From positions 49,950-113,949 of the forward strand of contig NZ_PXZT01000011.1 in the NCBI RefSeq assembly GCF_003008695.1: 64,000 bases of DNA, in the 5' to 3' direction. This stretch comes from Trichococcus alkaliphilus (lineage in GTDB: Bacteria; Bacillota; Bacilli; Lactobacillales; Aerococcaceae). Made by a program: the position numbers and the translations under genes. Positions 36,661 through 46,016 of the stretch are shown piece by piece; within the stretch, counting starts at the first letter, position 1; each line of letters opens with the position of its first letter. The notes under the pieces are model-generated. The model was not told the origin of the DNA, did not search any database, and worked only from the letters and a program-made list of their open reading frames with translations.

Positions 36661-38649
36661 ATGATCAAACCATCGCTGCAGCAAAACCCAAAAGTGACAG
36701 TAGCAGACAGCTTCTGGCTGAAGTATATGCAACTGGTGAAGGAGGAAATGATCCCTTTCCAATGGGATGTTCTGAATGACAGAGGGAACATTGTCATCGA
36801 AAGCGAAAGGGACGATGCGACCATCCCCACAGAAAAAAGCCATGTGATCGAAAATTTCAAGATAGCGGCTGGACTGAAGGAAGGCCACCATTACGGCTGG
36901 CTGTTCCAGGACAGCGATCTGTACAAATGGATCGAAGCGGCAGCCAACACACTCGCATTGGAAAAGGATGACGCTCTGGTCGCCCAAGTGGAAGAAACAA
37001 TCGACCTCTTGGAAGCGGCACAAGCTGATGACGGGTATTTGAGCACCTATTATCAGATCGATGCCCCGCAACTGAAGTTCAGAAGGTTGTTCGAAAGCCA
37101 TGAGTTGTACTGCATCGGTCATCTGATCGAAGCCGCCATCGCCTATCATGAAGCTACCGGTTCCGATCGGCTGCTTCAGATCGCCGACAAAGCGATCGCC
37201 TGCATCGAAACGCATTTCGGCAAAGCGGAAGGTAAAATCGACGGTACCGATGGCCACCAGGAAATCGAACTCGCGCTTGTGCGCCTATACGAGTTGACGG
37301 GCAACCGGAAATATTTGGATTTGAGTGCCTACTTCCTGGAGGTGCGCGGACAGAACCCGCAGTTCTTTGCGGAGCAGCTGGAAGAAAATGACCGCTTGGG
37401 ATTGCAGCAAGGACCGAAGCCTGGCATCAATGCCGTCTACCATCAAGCGGATATACCGGTAATCGAACAGGATACGGCCAGAGGGCACGCCGTCCGGTTG
37501 GTCTATATGGCGCAGGCGATGGCGGGTACCGGACATTACCAAGAAAATGAAAAATTGGTTGCTGCGGCGAAAAAGATCTGGGACAATATCGTCCAAAAAC
37601 GCATGTACGTCACAGGCGGCATCGGCTCGACCGTCCGCGGGGAAGCCTTCACCTATGATTATGACTTGCCGAACGATCTGATGTACTGCGAAACATGCGC
37701 GGCGATCGGGCTGCTGAATTTTTCGAATGAGCTGCTGAGAGCCGAAACCGACAGCCGCTATTCGGACATCATGGAAAGGGTGCTCTATAACGGCATCATC
37801 AGCGGCATGGCCTTGGACGGGAAGCACTTCTTTTACGTCAATCCGTTGGAGGTGGATCCCCAAGCGAGCGCTTTGAATCCGGACAAGAGCCATGTGAAGG
37901 CGACGCGGCCTTCCTGGTTCGGCTGCGCCTGCTGTCCGCCAAACTTGGCGCGCACGCTGCCCGCTGTCGGGAGATACGCCTTTACGCAAAAAGATGATGA
38001 AGTGCTGCTGAATCTGTTCATCGACAGCGAGTTGGTTGGGGAGCAAGGTGGCAAAGCGTATACGATTCGCCAAAGCCATACGTTTTCCGAGGATGGCAGG
38101 ACCCTCATCACGGTCGGAAAAGCATCCGCTGAACTTTTGCGTTTGGGCATCCGCATCCCTTACTGGGCTGAGCATCCCGTGCTGGTTGTGGACGGCGAAG
38201 AAACGATTGCTGATATACGCAATGGCTATACCTATGTGACCGTAAAGTCCGAATCGACAGCTATCGAATTGACCTACACGATCGCCACCAACGAACTCGA
38301 GGCGCACCCGCTCGTCAAAGCCGATAAAGGCAAAGTCGCCCTGCAACGAGGACCCTTCATTTATTGCCTGGAAGAACAGGACAACGGGAAACAGCTGCAT
38401 CTGCTGGCATTGACCGGAGCGATTCGACCGCGTTTCCGATCGGATAAGATTCTCGGCGATATCGTCTGCCTGGAAGGCGAAGGGGAGCTGCAAATGATGG
38501 AGGATGGTTGGCAGGACACGTTATACCGCGTCCATCAGAAACCGCAAACCATTTCCAAAAAGCTGATGTTCATCCCATACTACAGCTGGGGCAATCGCTC
38601 TTTGGGAGAAATGCAGGTATGGATTGATAAGGAGGATGCATATGTTTAG
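36661..38649 (+). CDS. GH127 beta-L-arabinofuranosidase
   Basis: This 662-residue protein belongs to GH127 (formerly DUF1680), cysteine glycosidases typified by Bifidobacterium HypBA1. Glu344 and Cys346 in YCETCA and Cys424/Cys425 in GCACCPPN match the zinc ligands and nucleophile cysteine of that enzyme almost by position. It would remove beta-L-arabinofuranose, a terminal sugar of extensin and some pectins. The frame is open from 36523, but AGAGGA before ATG 36661 fixes the start. It overlaps the following GH27 gene by 8 bases. It has no signal peptide, so it is cytoplasmic. Confidence 0.92.
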   Translation: MIKPSLQQNPKVTVADSFWLKYMQLVKEEMIPFQWDVLNDRGNIVIESERDDATIPTEKSHVIENFKIAAGLKEGHHYGWLFQDSDLYKWIEAAANTLALEKDDALVAQVEETIDLLEAAQADDGYLSTYYQIDAPQLKFRRLFESHELYCIGHLIEAAIAYHEATGSDRLLQIADKAIACIETHFGKAEGKIDGTDGHQEIELALVRLYELTGNRKYLDLSAYFLEVRGQNPQFFAEQLEENDRLGLQQGPKPGINAVYHQADIPVIEQDTARGHAVRLVYMAQAMAGTGHYQENEKLVAAAKKIWDNIVQKRMYVTGGIGSTVRGEAFTYDYDLPNDLMYCETCAAIGLLNFSNELLRAETDSRYSDIMERVLYNGIISGMALDGKHFFYVNPLEVDPQASALNPDKSHVKATRPSWFGCACCPPNLARTLPAVGRYAFTQKDDEVLLNLFIDSELVGEQGGKAYTIRQSHTFSEDGRTLITVGKASAELLRLGIRIPYWAEHPVLVVDGEETIADIRNGYTYVTVKSESTAIELTYTIATNELEAHPLVKADKGKVALQRGPFIYCLEEQDNGKQLHLLALTGAIRPRFRSDKILGDIVCLEGEGELQMMEDGWQDTLYRVHQKPQTISKKLMFIPYYSWGNRSLGEMQVWIDKEDAYV

Positions 38650-39913
38650 GACTTACGCGCAGACACCACCAAAAGGTTGGAACAGTTGGGATTCTTTCGG
38701 AGCAAGCGTGACGGAAGAGGAAGTGTTGGGCAACGCCGAAGTGATGGCGAAAAATTTGAAGGATTCCGGTTGGGAATACGTTGTCGTGGATATCCAGTGG
38801 TACGAACCACGCGGGGACTCCTGCGCCTATCATCCGTTCACTGAGCTTCATCAGGATGAATACAGCAGAGTGATCCCTGCGACAAATCGGTTTCCTTCGA
38901 GTGCCGGGGGACAAGGGTTCAAACCACTGGCGGATGCGGTGCACGCAATGGGGCTGAAATTCGGTATCCATATCATGCGCGGCATCCCGAGGCAGGCGGT
39001 GCATGACAACACAAAAATTTTGGGCACGCAAAGAACGGCCCGGGATATTGCGGATGCGAATTCCATCTGCCATTGGAACACCGATATGTACGGCGTGGAT
39101 GCGTCGAAGGAAGGCTCACAAGCTTACTACGATTCGCTGTTGGCGTTATACGCTTCCTGGGGCGTCGACTTCCTGAAAGTGGATGACATCGCCGATTCGA
39201 AATTATACGGAACGCACACGGGTGAAATCGAGCTGATCCGGAAAGCCATCGACGGCTGCGGCAGGCCGATGGTGCTGAGCCTCTCGCCTGGGCCCGCCCC
39301 GATCGATTCTGGCACCTTTTTCCAGCGGCATGCCAACATGTGGCGGCTGACGGACGATCTGTGGGACAACTGGCATCAGCTTCATGATATGTTCGGACGC
39401 TGCGGAAAATGGTCGGCTTTTGTAGGATCCGGTTCTTGGCCGGATTGCGACATGCTGCCGTTGGGCCATATTGGCACCCGGACTGCGGCTGACGGATCCG
39501 AGGCGCGCATGACGCGGTTCACGAAGGCTGAGCAACGCTCCTTGATGACGCTGTGGTCGATTTTCCGTTCACCGCTGCTGTTCGGCGGCGATCTGCGGAA
39601 GTTGGATGATTGGACGCGGTCGCTGTTGACCGATCCTTATCTGATCGATGCGCATCAAAACGGGCGCGATGCCAGGGAAGTTTACCGGAAGGATGATTTG
39701 GTGATCTGGGTTTCGGCAAGTGACGCCAGGAAATATGTCGCTTGCTTCAATCTTGCGGATAACCCGGCAGGCTTGCCTGCCGCCGCCGGGGAATGGCTAC
39801 GGTCGCTTGGCGGGGAAATGCTTGAGGTTTGGGCAAACCGGGCAGTATCGGTGGCGGACGCGGAAACAGCTTTTATCGCCCCTCATGGTGTCGTTCTCTA
39901 TGTTTCCCAGTAA
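38642..39913 (+). CDS. GH27 alpha-galactosidase / possible beta-L-arabinopyranosidase
   Basis: This 423-residue GH27 (beta/alpha)8 enzyme opens with PPKGWNSWDSFG. The nucleophile is Asp181 in FLKVDDIA and the acid/base is probably Asp269 in GSWPDCDML. The general activity of the family is alpha-galactosidase, but some GH27 enzymes remove beta-L-arabinopyranose. Placement at the end of an arabinan operon makes the latter plausible here, by inference. AAGGAGG six bases before ATG 38642 fixes the start, inside the end of the GH127 gene. It is cytoplasmic, with no signal peptide. Confidence 0.88.
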   Translation: MFRTYAQTPPKGWNSWDSFGASVTEEEVLGNAEVMAKNLKDSGWEYVVVDIQWYEPRGDSCAYHPFTELHQDEYSRVIPATNRFPSSAGGQGFKPLADAVHAMGLKFGIHIMRGIPRQAVHDNTKILGTQRTARDIADANSICHWNTDMYGVDASKEGSQAYYDSLLALYASWGVDFLKVDDIADSKLYGTHTGEIELIRKAIDGCGRPMVLSLSPGPAPIDSGTFFQRHANMWRLTDDLWDNWHQLHDMFGRCGKWSAFVGSGSWPDCDMLPLGHIGTRTAADGSEARMTRFTKAEQRSLMTLWSIFRSPLLFGGDLRKLDDWTRSLLTDPYLIDAHQNGRDAREVYRKDDLVIWVSASDARKYVACFNLADNPAGLPAAAGEWLRSLGGEMLEVWANRAVSVADAETAFIAPHGVVLYVSQ

Positions 39914-40082
39914 GGAAGGAACTGAAAAATGAGTGGATCCGAAAAGTTCCGTAAAGTGCTCCTATGCTTTTGGCGCGATTAACGATAAAATGGGAAGTAT
40001 CAAATAATCGGAAGTTCCTCCTCTTTTGGCCGGAAAGGTTCAAGGAAGAGGGGCAATAATGCGCCATGGAGGGGATACACCA

Positions 40083-40838
40083 GTGAAAACCGTTCAAGTG
40101 AAAGATGTCGTCTTCAACGAAGGCAGGCCTAAAATCTGCGTGCCGTTGGTTGGGAAAACAAAACAGGAAATCATCGCGGAAGTCAAAATGCTGGAAAACG
40201 TCGCTTTCGATCTGGCGGAGTTGCGCATCGATTTTTTCGAAGGGGTAGAGAACCCGGAGCAGGTAGGGGCATTGTTGGCCGAAATCAACAGCCTTTACAA
40301 AAAGCCTTTGTTGTTCACCTTCCGCACCAAAAAAGAGGGCGGCGAGCGTGAACTGCGCTTGGACCGCTATTTTGAACTGAACCGTTTCGCGATCCGGAGC
40401 GGCATGGTGGACATGGTCGATCTCGAGCTGTTCAGTTCCGAAGAAGACGTGATCAAGTTGATTGCCGAAGCGAATGAAAAAAACGTGAAAGTTGTTCTGT
40501 CGAGTCATGATTTTTTCCGTACGCCCCCTAAAGAGGAAATCGTCGCGAGATTGGTGAAGATGCAGGAACTCGGGGCGGATATCACGAAGATTGCGGTCAT
40601 GCCGCAGAGCGAGGAAGATGTCCTGACGCTGCTGGCGGCGACGTTGGAAATGAAAAAAGCGAAAGCGGACCGCCCTTGCATCACGATGTCGATGGGCAAA
40701 TACGGCGTCATTTCGAGGTTGGCCGGAGAATTGTTCGGTTCGTGCCTGACTTTTGCGGCAGCCAAAGAGGTTTCCGCGCCCGGTCAGGTTTCTGTCCGCG
40801 ATGTCCGTTCGATATTGGAAATACTGGCGCTGGATTAA
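40083..40838 (+). CDS. aroD: 3-dehydroquinate dehydratase, type I
   Basis: This 251-residue class I dehydroquinase of the shikimate pathway forms a Schiff base with dehydroquinate. His142 in SSHDF and Lys169 in DITKIAVMP are the catalytic pair. LAELRIDFF and MSMGKYGVISR are conserved. The frame is open further upstream, with an ATG at 40059 behind GGAAGAGGGG. GTG 40083 with GGAGGGG eight bases before it gives the family-typical beginning (KTVQVKDVVFNEGRPKICVP), so I chose it. It has no other aro gene beside it. Confidence 0.92.
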   Translation: MKTVQVKDVVFNEGRPKICVPLVGKTKQEIIAEVKMLENVAFDLAELRIDFFEGVENPEQVGALLAEINSLYKKPLLFTFRTKKEGGERELRLDRYFELNRFAIRSGMVDMVDLELFSSEEDVIKLIAEANEKNVKVVLSSHDFFRTPPKEEIVARLVKMQELGADITKIAVMPQSEEDVLTLLAATLEMKKAKADRPCITMSMGKYGVISRLAGELFGSCLTFAAAKEVSAPGQVSVRDVRSILEILALD

Positions 40839-40884
40839 GAGCCGCCGGGTGAGCAGAGCGGTTCGGAACTTTCGGATTTCCGCT

Positions 40885-41016
40885 CAGCTCCGGTGAAGCT
40901 TCGCTTGCCGGAGCACATCGATCGTCATCAACCGCAGCTCCGGCGAAGGATCCCTCATCGGAGAACGCCCTCAGAAGGGTTGGGCGAACTCCTGCGAAGC
41001 CTCCGTTCACCGGAGG
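40885..41016 (+). repeat. Dispersed intergenic repeat, copy A
   Basis: This G+C-rich stretch is built of imperfect CTCCGGNGAAG / CGGAG units. Its segment from 40935 is closely similar to the reverse complement of 44974-45103: both contain TCCCTCATCGGAG and GTTGGGCGAACTCC at the same spacing. It lies between aroD and the converging aldo/keto reductase gene. No convincing gene is seen in it. Confidence 0.75.
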
Positions 41017-41062
41017 TCCCATATTTTATTCGATCAGGAGAACAAATGAATGGAGAACACCA

Positions 41063-41097
41063 AAAAGGCCACTCTTATCAATTCAAGGTGGCCTTTT
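41063..41097 (-). terminator. Terminator of aldo/keto reductase gene (41133)
   Basis: AAAAGGCCAC pairs with GTGGCCTTTT around a 15-base loop. On the minus strand it ends in TTTTT. Confidence 0.75.
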
Positions 41098-41132
41098 CGG
41101 CGTCCGGTTTCCCGGATTGATTCATCGCACAA

Positions 41133-42110
41133 TCAGCTTCGCGGTTTGAAGCTGCTCACTTTCAATAGAATTTGGTTGATGCCAAGCAACAGTTCGTCCG
41201 TCAATTCGATATCCACCGACTTGATGTTATCCTCGATCTGTTCCGGACGGCTGGCGCCGATGATGGCGGAGCTGACGCCAGGTTGACGCAAAATCCAGGC
41301 CAGAGCCAGTTGTGGCATGGTTACTTCCAATTCGTGCGCGATGGCTTCGATTTCTCCGACTGCTTCCAATAGGGACTCGTTTTCCAGATATTTTTGCATC
41401 GTGCTGTTCAGCTTGCTGTTGGCGGCACGGCTGTCTTCCGGAACTTGTTGGCCGGATTTGTACTTGCCGGTCAGGATGCCTTGTCCCAATGGGGAAAAGA
41501 CGACTTGGCCCATGCCGTTGGCGACGGAGACGGGCAGCACATCGACCTCGATGTAGCGCTCGATCATATTGTAGATTGGTTGGTTGGAAATGAGTGGCCG
41601 GAAATTATGCTGTTTTGCGATTTGGTGAGCTTCCTGGATTTTGTCGGCCGGCCATTCACTGACGCCGGCATAAAGGATCTTGCCTTGACGCTGCAGATCA
41701 TCGAGCGCCCAGAGCGTTTCCTCCATCGGTACGCTCGGATCGTAACGGTGACATTGGTACAGGTCCAGATAATCCATATCCAGGCGTTGCATGCTGGCGT
41801 CGCAGGATTCGATGATGTGCTTGCGCGACAAGCCCCGATCATTCGGCCCGTCCCCCATTGGGAAATAGACTTTGCTGGCGACGACCAGACTGGAGCGCCT
41901 GTAGTCCTTCAGCACTTTTCCGAGCACGGTCTCAGCAGCGCCCTTTTCGTAAACGTTGGCTGTGTCGAAAAAGTTGATGCCTGCTTCGTACGCAGTCCGG
42001 ATGCACTCATCCGCTGTTTGATCCGCTACCGATTTTCCGTACGTCAACCAACTACCCAGTGCGATTTCGCTGACCCGCAAACCACTTTTCCCTAGATTCC
42101 TGTATTTCAT
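41133..42110 (-). CDS. Aldo/keto reductase (voltage-gated K+ channel beta-like group)
   Basis: This 325-residue NADP-dependent oxidoreductase has FFDTANVYEKGAAE (Asp and Tyr of the tetrad), VVASKVYFPMGDGPNDRGLS (Lys) and YQCHRYDP (His). IIGASRPEQIEDN is the NADP loop. The GSWLTYGKSVADQTAD region fits the Kv-beta/YghZ-related group. The open frame extends far upstream, but AAGGAGG just before ATG 42110 marks the start (MKYRNLGKSGLRVSEI). Substrate unknown. It diverges from a second, different aldo/keto reductase at 42342. Confidence 0.88.
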   Translation of the reverse strand: MKYRNLGKSGLRVSEIALGSWLTYGKSVADQTADECIRTAYEAGINFFDTANVYEKGAAETVLGKVLKDYRRSSLVVASKVYFPMGDGPNDRGLSRKHIIESCDASMQRLDMDYLDLYQCHRYDPSVPMEETLWALDDLQRQGKILYAGVSEWPADKIQEAHQIAKQHNFRPLISNQPIYNMIERYIEVDVLPVSVANGMGQVVFSPLGQGILTGKYKSGQQVPEDSRAANSKLNSTMQKYLENESLLEAVGEIEAIAHELEVTMPQLALAWILRQPGVSSAIIGASRPEQIEDNIKSVDIELTDELLLGINQILLKVSSFKPRS

Positions 42111-42268
42111 CCATTCGTCCTCCTTGATTATGATGACAATCCTTGAGCCATTAATCAGACTTTGATGATAAATAAAATAGCTTTCTATCCTTATCATAAG
42201 CCACAAAATCGAAATCGCCAAAGGAAAAGGCCAGTAAACCAAATAATATGGAAGCGCTATGATTCTTT

Positions 42269-42296
42269 TTGTATTAACAACAAAAAAAGGTATACT
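42269..42296 (+). promoter_or_regulatory. Promoter of aldo/keto reductase gene (42342)
   Basis: TTGTAT and TATACT are separated by 16 bases. Confidence 0.65.
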
Positions 42297-42341
42297 TGTT
42301 GTAAGGAATGGTGTCGAGAACAGAAAGGATGGTGTCTGTAA

Positions 42342-43241
42342 ATGACGAACATAGACGAGAACATCATGGCGTCTCTGCGGAGAGAGAATGCCAATCGAAT
42401 GGTGGCGTTGCCGGACGGAAGCATCATGCCGCAAGTGGGGCAAGGAACCTGGTACTTGGGCGAGGATCCCGAAAAAAGGCAAGAGGAAATCGAGGCTTTG
42501 CGGTTAGGCGTGCAACTGGGCATGACCCTTATCGATACAGCCGAAATGTACGGGGATGGGAAGTCGGAACGCTTGGTGGGGGAAGCGATCAAAGGCATCC
42601 GTGACCAGGTCTATCTTGTTTCCAAAGTGTATCCCCATCGGGCGAGCCGGAATGAAATTTTGGCTGCCTGTGCCGAAAGTTTACGCAGGTTAGAAACGGA
42701 CCACTTGGATCTTTATCTGCTGCACTGGCGCGGAAATGTGCCTTTGTCGCAAACGATAGCCGGAATGGAGCAGTTGAAGGCCGAAGGGAAAATCGGCAGA
42801 TGGGGCGTTTCCAACTTCGACATCCATGATATGCAGGATCTGTTGTCGATGGAAAGCGGGAACCAGTGCCAAGTCAATCAGGTTTTGTATCATCTGGGCT
42901 CTCGCGGGATAGAGTATGATCTGTTGAAATGGCAACGGGAGCACAACATTCCGATTATGGCCTACTCGCCATTAGCGCAGGGGGGCCGGTTGCGTGAACA
43001 ACTGCTGGAGAGCGAAGAAGTGCAGCGCATCGCCAAGAAACATGGTGTCGAAGCGATCCAGATCATTCTGGCGTGGTGCATCATCCGGCCGGACGTGGCA
43101 GCGATACCGCGCTCTTCCAACCCTGAGCACACCTATCTCAATGCCCAAGCTTCCAAAATCCGTCTGGATGATGAAGATCTGAAACTGCTGGACAAAAGGT
43201 TCCCAGCACCCGCCCGCAAAACTGCGCTGGATATTATTTGA
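42342..43241 (+). CDS. Aldo/keto reductase (AKR5-like)
   Basis: This 299-residue reductase has LIDTAEMYGDGKSE (Asp and Tyr), LVSKVYPHRAS (Lys) and LYLLHWRGNVP (His). MAYSPLAQGGRL and IPRSSNPEH belong to the NADP-binding C-terminal part. The LPDGSIMPQVGQGTWYLG start is typical of prokaryotic AKR5-type 2,5-diketogluconate or general aldehyde reductases. AAAGGATGG lies upstream of the ATG. The stop is four bases from the RpiR-type operator of the following GH4 gene. Confidence 0.87.
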   Translation: MTNIDENIMASLRRENANRMVALPDGSIMPQVGQGTWYLGEDPEKRQEEIEALRLGVQLGMTLIDTAEMYGDGKSERLVGEAIKGIRDQVYLVSKVYPHRASRNEILAACAESLRRLETDHLDLYLLHWRGNVPLSQTIAGMEQLKAEGKIGRWGVSNFDIHDMQDLLSMESGNQCQVNQVLYHLGSRGIEYDLLKWQREHNIPIMAYSPLAQGGRLREQLLESEEVQRIAKKHGVEAIQIILAWCIIRPDVAAIPRSSNPEHTYLNAQASKIRLDDEDLKLLDKRFPAPARKTALDII

Positions 43242-43244
43242 GGA

Positions 43245-43271
43245 TGAAACAAACTGTTTCATTTCTGAAAC
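43245..43271 (+). promoter_or_regulatory. RpiR-type operator upstream of GH4 gene
   Basis: The architecture is TGAAAC-N5-GTTTCA-N4-TGAAAC. The same pattern, including the TTTC in the N4 gap, occurs at 58042-58068 directly behind the rpiR-type gene. It therefore probably links this GH4 gene to that regulator. Confidence 0.65.
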
Positions 43272-43512
43272 AAAAATCATTAGGGGGAACTTGCAATCAA
43301 AATGTAAGGGGATTCTCCCGATGCGCCGGTATTGTGCTAAGATGAAATCATGAAAGCAAAAAGCCCTTTCACGGACGGTTGGAATGAAAGCCTTTCCTGG
43401 CCGGACATTCGGGGATTTACCCGCTTTTGTCAGGGAATGCATTGTCACGACAGAATTTTTGAGCCGGATGAGCCGGAAAGCAAAAAGAAACCAAAAATAG
43501 GAGGAAGCATGC

Positions 43513-44910
43513 ATGTCGAAAGAAGCTTTGAAGATTGTTACGATTGGTGGCGGTTCCAGTTATACACCGGAATTGATTGAAGGATACATCTTAAGAAAAG
43601 ATGAATTGCCTATCAAAGAAATTTGGTTGGTGGATATCGAAGCAGGTAAGGAAAAACTGGAGATCGTCGGCGCAATGGCGAAACGCCAAGTCGAGGCGGC
43701 TGGATTGGACTGGGAAGTCCACTTAACATTGGATCGTTTCAATGCTTTGAAAGATGCGGATTTCGTAACGACGCAATTCCGTGTAGGGTTACTGAATGCT
43801 CGTATCAAAGATGAGCGCATTCCATTGTCCCATGGTGTTTTGGGCCAAGAAACCAATGGTGCAGGCGGAATGTTCAAAGCTTTCCGTACTATTCCGATCA
43901 TCGGCCAGATCATTGCGGATATGCGCGTGCAATGTCCGGATGCATGGTTGATCAACTTTACGAATCCTGCAGGTATGGTGACTGAAGCAGCCATCAAACA
44001 TTTCGGTTGGAAGAAAACAATCGGCCTATGCAATGTTCCAATCGGACACCGCAAAGTCGCAGCAGAAAAATTAGCGATTCCTGAAGAGGAATTATTATTC
44101 AAATTTGCCGGAATCAACCACTTCCACTGGCACCGTGTCTGGGATGACAAGGGCGCTGAACGCACAGATGAAGTGATCGATATGGTTTACGGACCACAAA
44201 AAACCGAAGATGAAAACCATCTGAAGAACATCCACAGTGCGCAATTCCACTATGAGCAATTGAAGGATCTGGGAATGCTTCCTTGCGGATACCACCGTTA
44301 TTATTACATCGAAGATGAAATGTTGAAACATTCCATTGAAGAGTTCGAAAAAGGCGAAACGCGTGCGCAAGTCGTCAAAGCAACAGAAACGCGCTTGTTC
44401 GAGCTTTACAAAGACCCTGCTTTGAACTACAAGCCGGAAGAATTATCGCAACGCGGCGGTACGCACTACAGTGATGCAGCCTGCGAAGTGATCGCGTCGA
44501 TCCAAAATGACAAACGCACGGATATGGTCGTATCAACAGCGAACAACGGCACGATCCAAGATATGCCTTATGATTGCGTCGTAGAAGTTTCCGCCTTGAT
44601 CACAGCTCATGGCGCTGAACCATACAACTGGGGCGAAATGCCTTCAGCGGCCCGTGGCTTATTGCAAGGCATGAAAGCGATGGAAGAAACAGTCATCCGC
44701 GCAGCCATCACAGGCAGCTATGGTGCGGCATTACAAGCATTCACAATCAACCCGCTTGTGCCAGGCGGAACAACAGCTAAGACTTTGTTGGATGAATTGT
44801 TGTATGCACACAAAGAGCACTTGCCACAATTTGCAGAAAAAATCGCTGAAATCGAAGCAAACCAACCGGAAACAGTTGCTTACGTCGATGAATTGATGAA
44901 ATCAAACTAA
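43513..44910 (+). CDS. GH4 6-phospho-beta-glucosidase
   Basis: This 465-residue NAD- and Mn2+-dependent GH4 enzyme acts by redox-assisted elimination on phosphorylated glucosides. The NAD fold is IVTIGGGSSYTPELIEGYI, and GLCNVPIGH (Cys metal ligand) and GINHFHW (His ligand) are visible. LGQETNGAGGMFKAFRTIP is typical of LicH/CelF-like phospho-beta-glucosidases. AGGAGG eight bases before ATG 43513 gives the start. It has no PTS gene beside it; a bipartite operator upstream matches the one before the PTS operon at 58285. Codon use is strongly biased, suggesting high expression. Confidence 0.92.
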   Translation: MSKEALKIVTIGGGSSYTPELIEGYILRKDELPIKEIWLVDIEAGKEKLEIVGAMAKRQVEAAGLDWEVHLTLDRFNALKDADFVTTQFRVGLLNARIKDERIPLSHGVLGQETNGAGGMFKAFRTIPIIGQIIADMRVQCPDAWLINFTNPAGMVTEAAIKHFGWKKTIGLCNVPIGHRKVAAEKLAIPEEELLFKFAGINHFHWHRVWDDKGAERTDEVIDMVYGPQKTEDENHLKNIHSAQFHYEQLKDLGMLPCGYHRYYYIEDEMLKHSIEEFEKGETRAQVVKATETRLFELYKDPALNYKPEELSQRGGTHYSDAACEVIASIQNDKRTDMVVSTANNGTIQDMPYDCVVEVSALITAHGAEPYNWGEMPSAARGLLQGMKAMEETVIRAAITGSYGAALQAFTINPLVPGGTTAKTLLDELLYAHKEHLPQFAEKIAEIEANQPETVAYVDELMKSN

Positions 44911-44925
44911 AAAAACAGATAGCAC

Positions 44926-44964
44926 AAAAAGAGTGGCTGCCCGAAAAGGCAGCCACTCTTTTTG
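44926..44964 (+). terminator. Terminator after GH4 gene
   Basis: AAAAAGAGTGGCTGCC pairs perfectly with GGCAGCCACTCTTTTT around a six-base loop. Confidence 0.92.
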
Positions 44965-44973
44965 CGTTGTTAA

Positions 44974-45103
44974 ACTCCGGCGAGCAGCGGCTTCGCCGGA
45001 GTTCGCCCAACATTCTGGTTGCGTCCTCCGATGAGGGAACCTTCGCCGTAGCTGAGGCGTGTAATCACCGGTGTCCTCCGGCGAAGGGGGCCTGGCCGGA
45101 GGT
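44974..45103 (-). repeat. Dispersed intergenic repeat, copy B
   Basis: This G+C-rich element, read on the minus strand, matches copy A at 40885-41016 over about 130 bases with several mismatches. CTCCGGCGAAG-like units recur in it, and it lies between the GH4 terminator and the end of the degV-type gene. Confidence 0.75.
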
Positions 45104-45152
45104 GGGTTCGCATCCCGTCGCCGTTCCCCTCCCGCGAATCATCACACTCTTT

Positions 45153-46016
45153 TTAGTCTTCTAGGACCATGATGCCGATTCCCAGCAGACCGGGTCCAGT
45201 GTGGACACCCAATACAGGTGAAATTTGGCCTTCCGCGTATATTTTGGCGCCGGCAACCAGATCCTTCAGCTGTTCTTTCATAACGAGCATCTCATCGTAG
45301 GCATCCCCATGGCAGATCGACAAATAGTAATTTTTGTGCTGACCCAGTTTTTCGCGGGTCATATCGATCAATTTCTGGATGCTCTGCTTGCGGCCGCGCA
45401 CTTTTGCGACCGTATCATAGATGCCTTCTTCGTTGCAGGAAATGATCGGTTTGATGTTCAAGGCGCTTCCCAGAATCCCGGAAACTTTACCGATGCGGCC
45501 GCCTTTCATCAGATACTCCAAAGTGCCGACACCGAACAGGATGGTGGACTTTTTCACGGCTGCTTGTGTTTTCGAAACGACTTCATCAAACAGAAGTCCA
45601 GCTTCGATCTGCTCGGCAGCATAAAGCGCCACAAATCCGGAGGCGATGGCAATGTTCAGTGTATCGATGACGACGATCTGCATATCTTCGATATCGTCCG
45701 CCAACAATTTGATGGCTTGGCAAGTGCCACTCAAGCCGCTGGAAATGGCGGATACGATCACTTGATCAAAGCCGTCCGCTTTGATTTTGGCGAAAGTTTC
45801 GACAATCGTTTCCGGCAACGGCAGGCTTGTCTTCGGAATCTCTTCTTGGAATCTTTCGTAGACTTGCTCCGGTGTGATATCGACCCGATCGCGATAGCTC
45901 GCGTCTTTGTAATTGATCATCAACGGCAAGATGTAGATATGGTATTTGTCGAGCAGCTCTTGCGGAATATCGTTGCAGGAATCGGCCAAGACAGCAATGG
46001 AATTAGATTTCATCAT
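45153..46016 (-). CDS. DegV family fatty-acid-binding protein
   Basis: This 287-residue DegV protein binds a fatty acid; family members serve as FakB subunits that present fatty acids to the kinase FakA. It begins SIAVLADSCNDIPQELL and includes SAISSGLSGTCQAIK, the lipid-head-group motif, and LEYLMKGGRIGKVSGILGS. GGAGAG seven bases before ATG 46016 supports this start (a second ATG follows directly). The start overlaps the end of the DUF1836 gene by 14 bases, indicating translational coupling. Confidence 0.9.
   Translation of the reverse strand: MMKSNSIAVLADSCNDIPQELLDKYHIYILPLMINYKDASYRDRVDITPEQVYERFQEEIPKTSLPLPETIVETFAKIKADGFDQVIVSAISSGLSGTCQAIKLLADDIEDMQIVVIDTLNIAIASGFVALYAAEQIEAGLLFDEVVSKTQAAVKKSTILFGVGTLEYLMKGGRIGKVSGILGSALNIKPIISCNEEGIYDTVAKVRGRKQSIQKLIDMTREKLGQHKNYYLSICHGDAYDEMLVMKEQLKDLVAGAKIYAEGQISPVLGVHTGPGLLGIGIMVLED

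Noticed and set aside
35176..38493. Long minus-strand frames opposite the second GH51 and the GH127 genes
   Set aside because: The plus-strand genes have intact catalytic motifs and ribosome sites; the antisense frames have low-complexity, cysteine- and histidine-rich composition typical of shadows.
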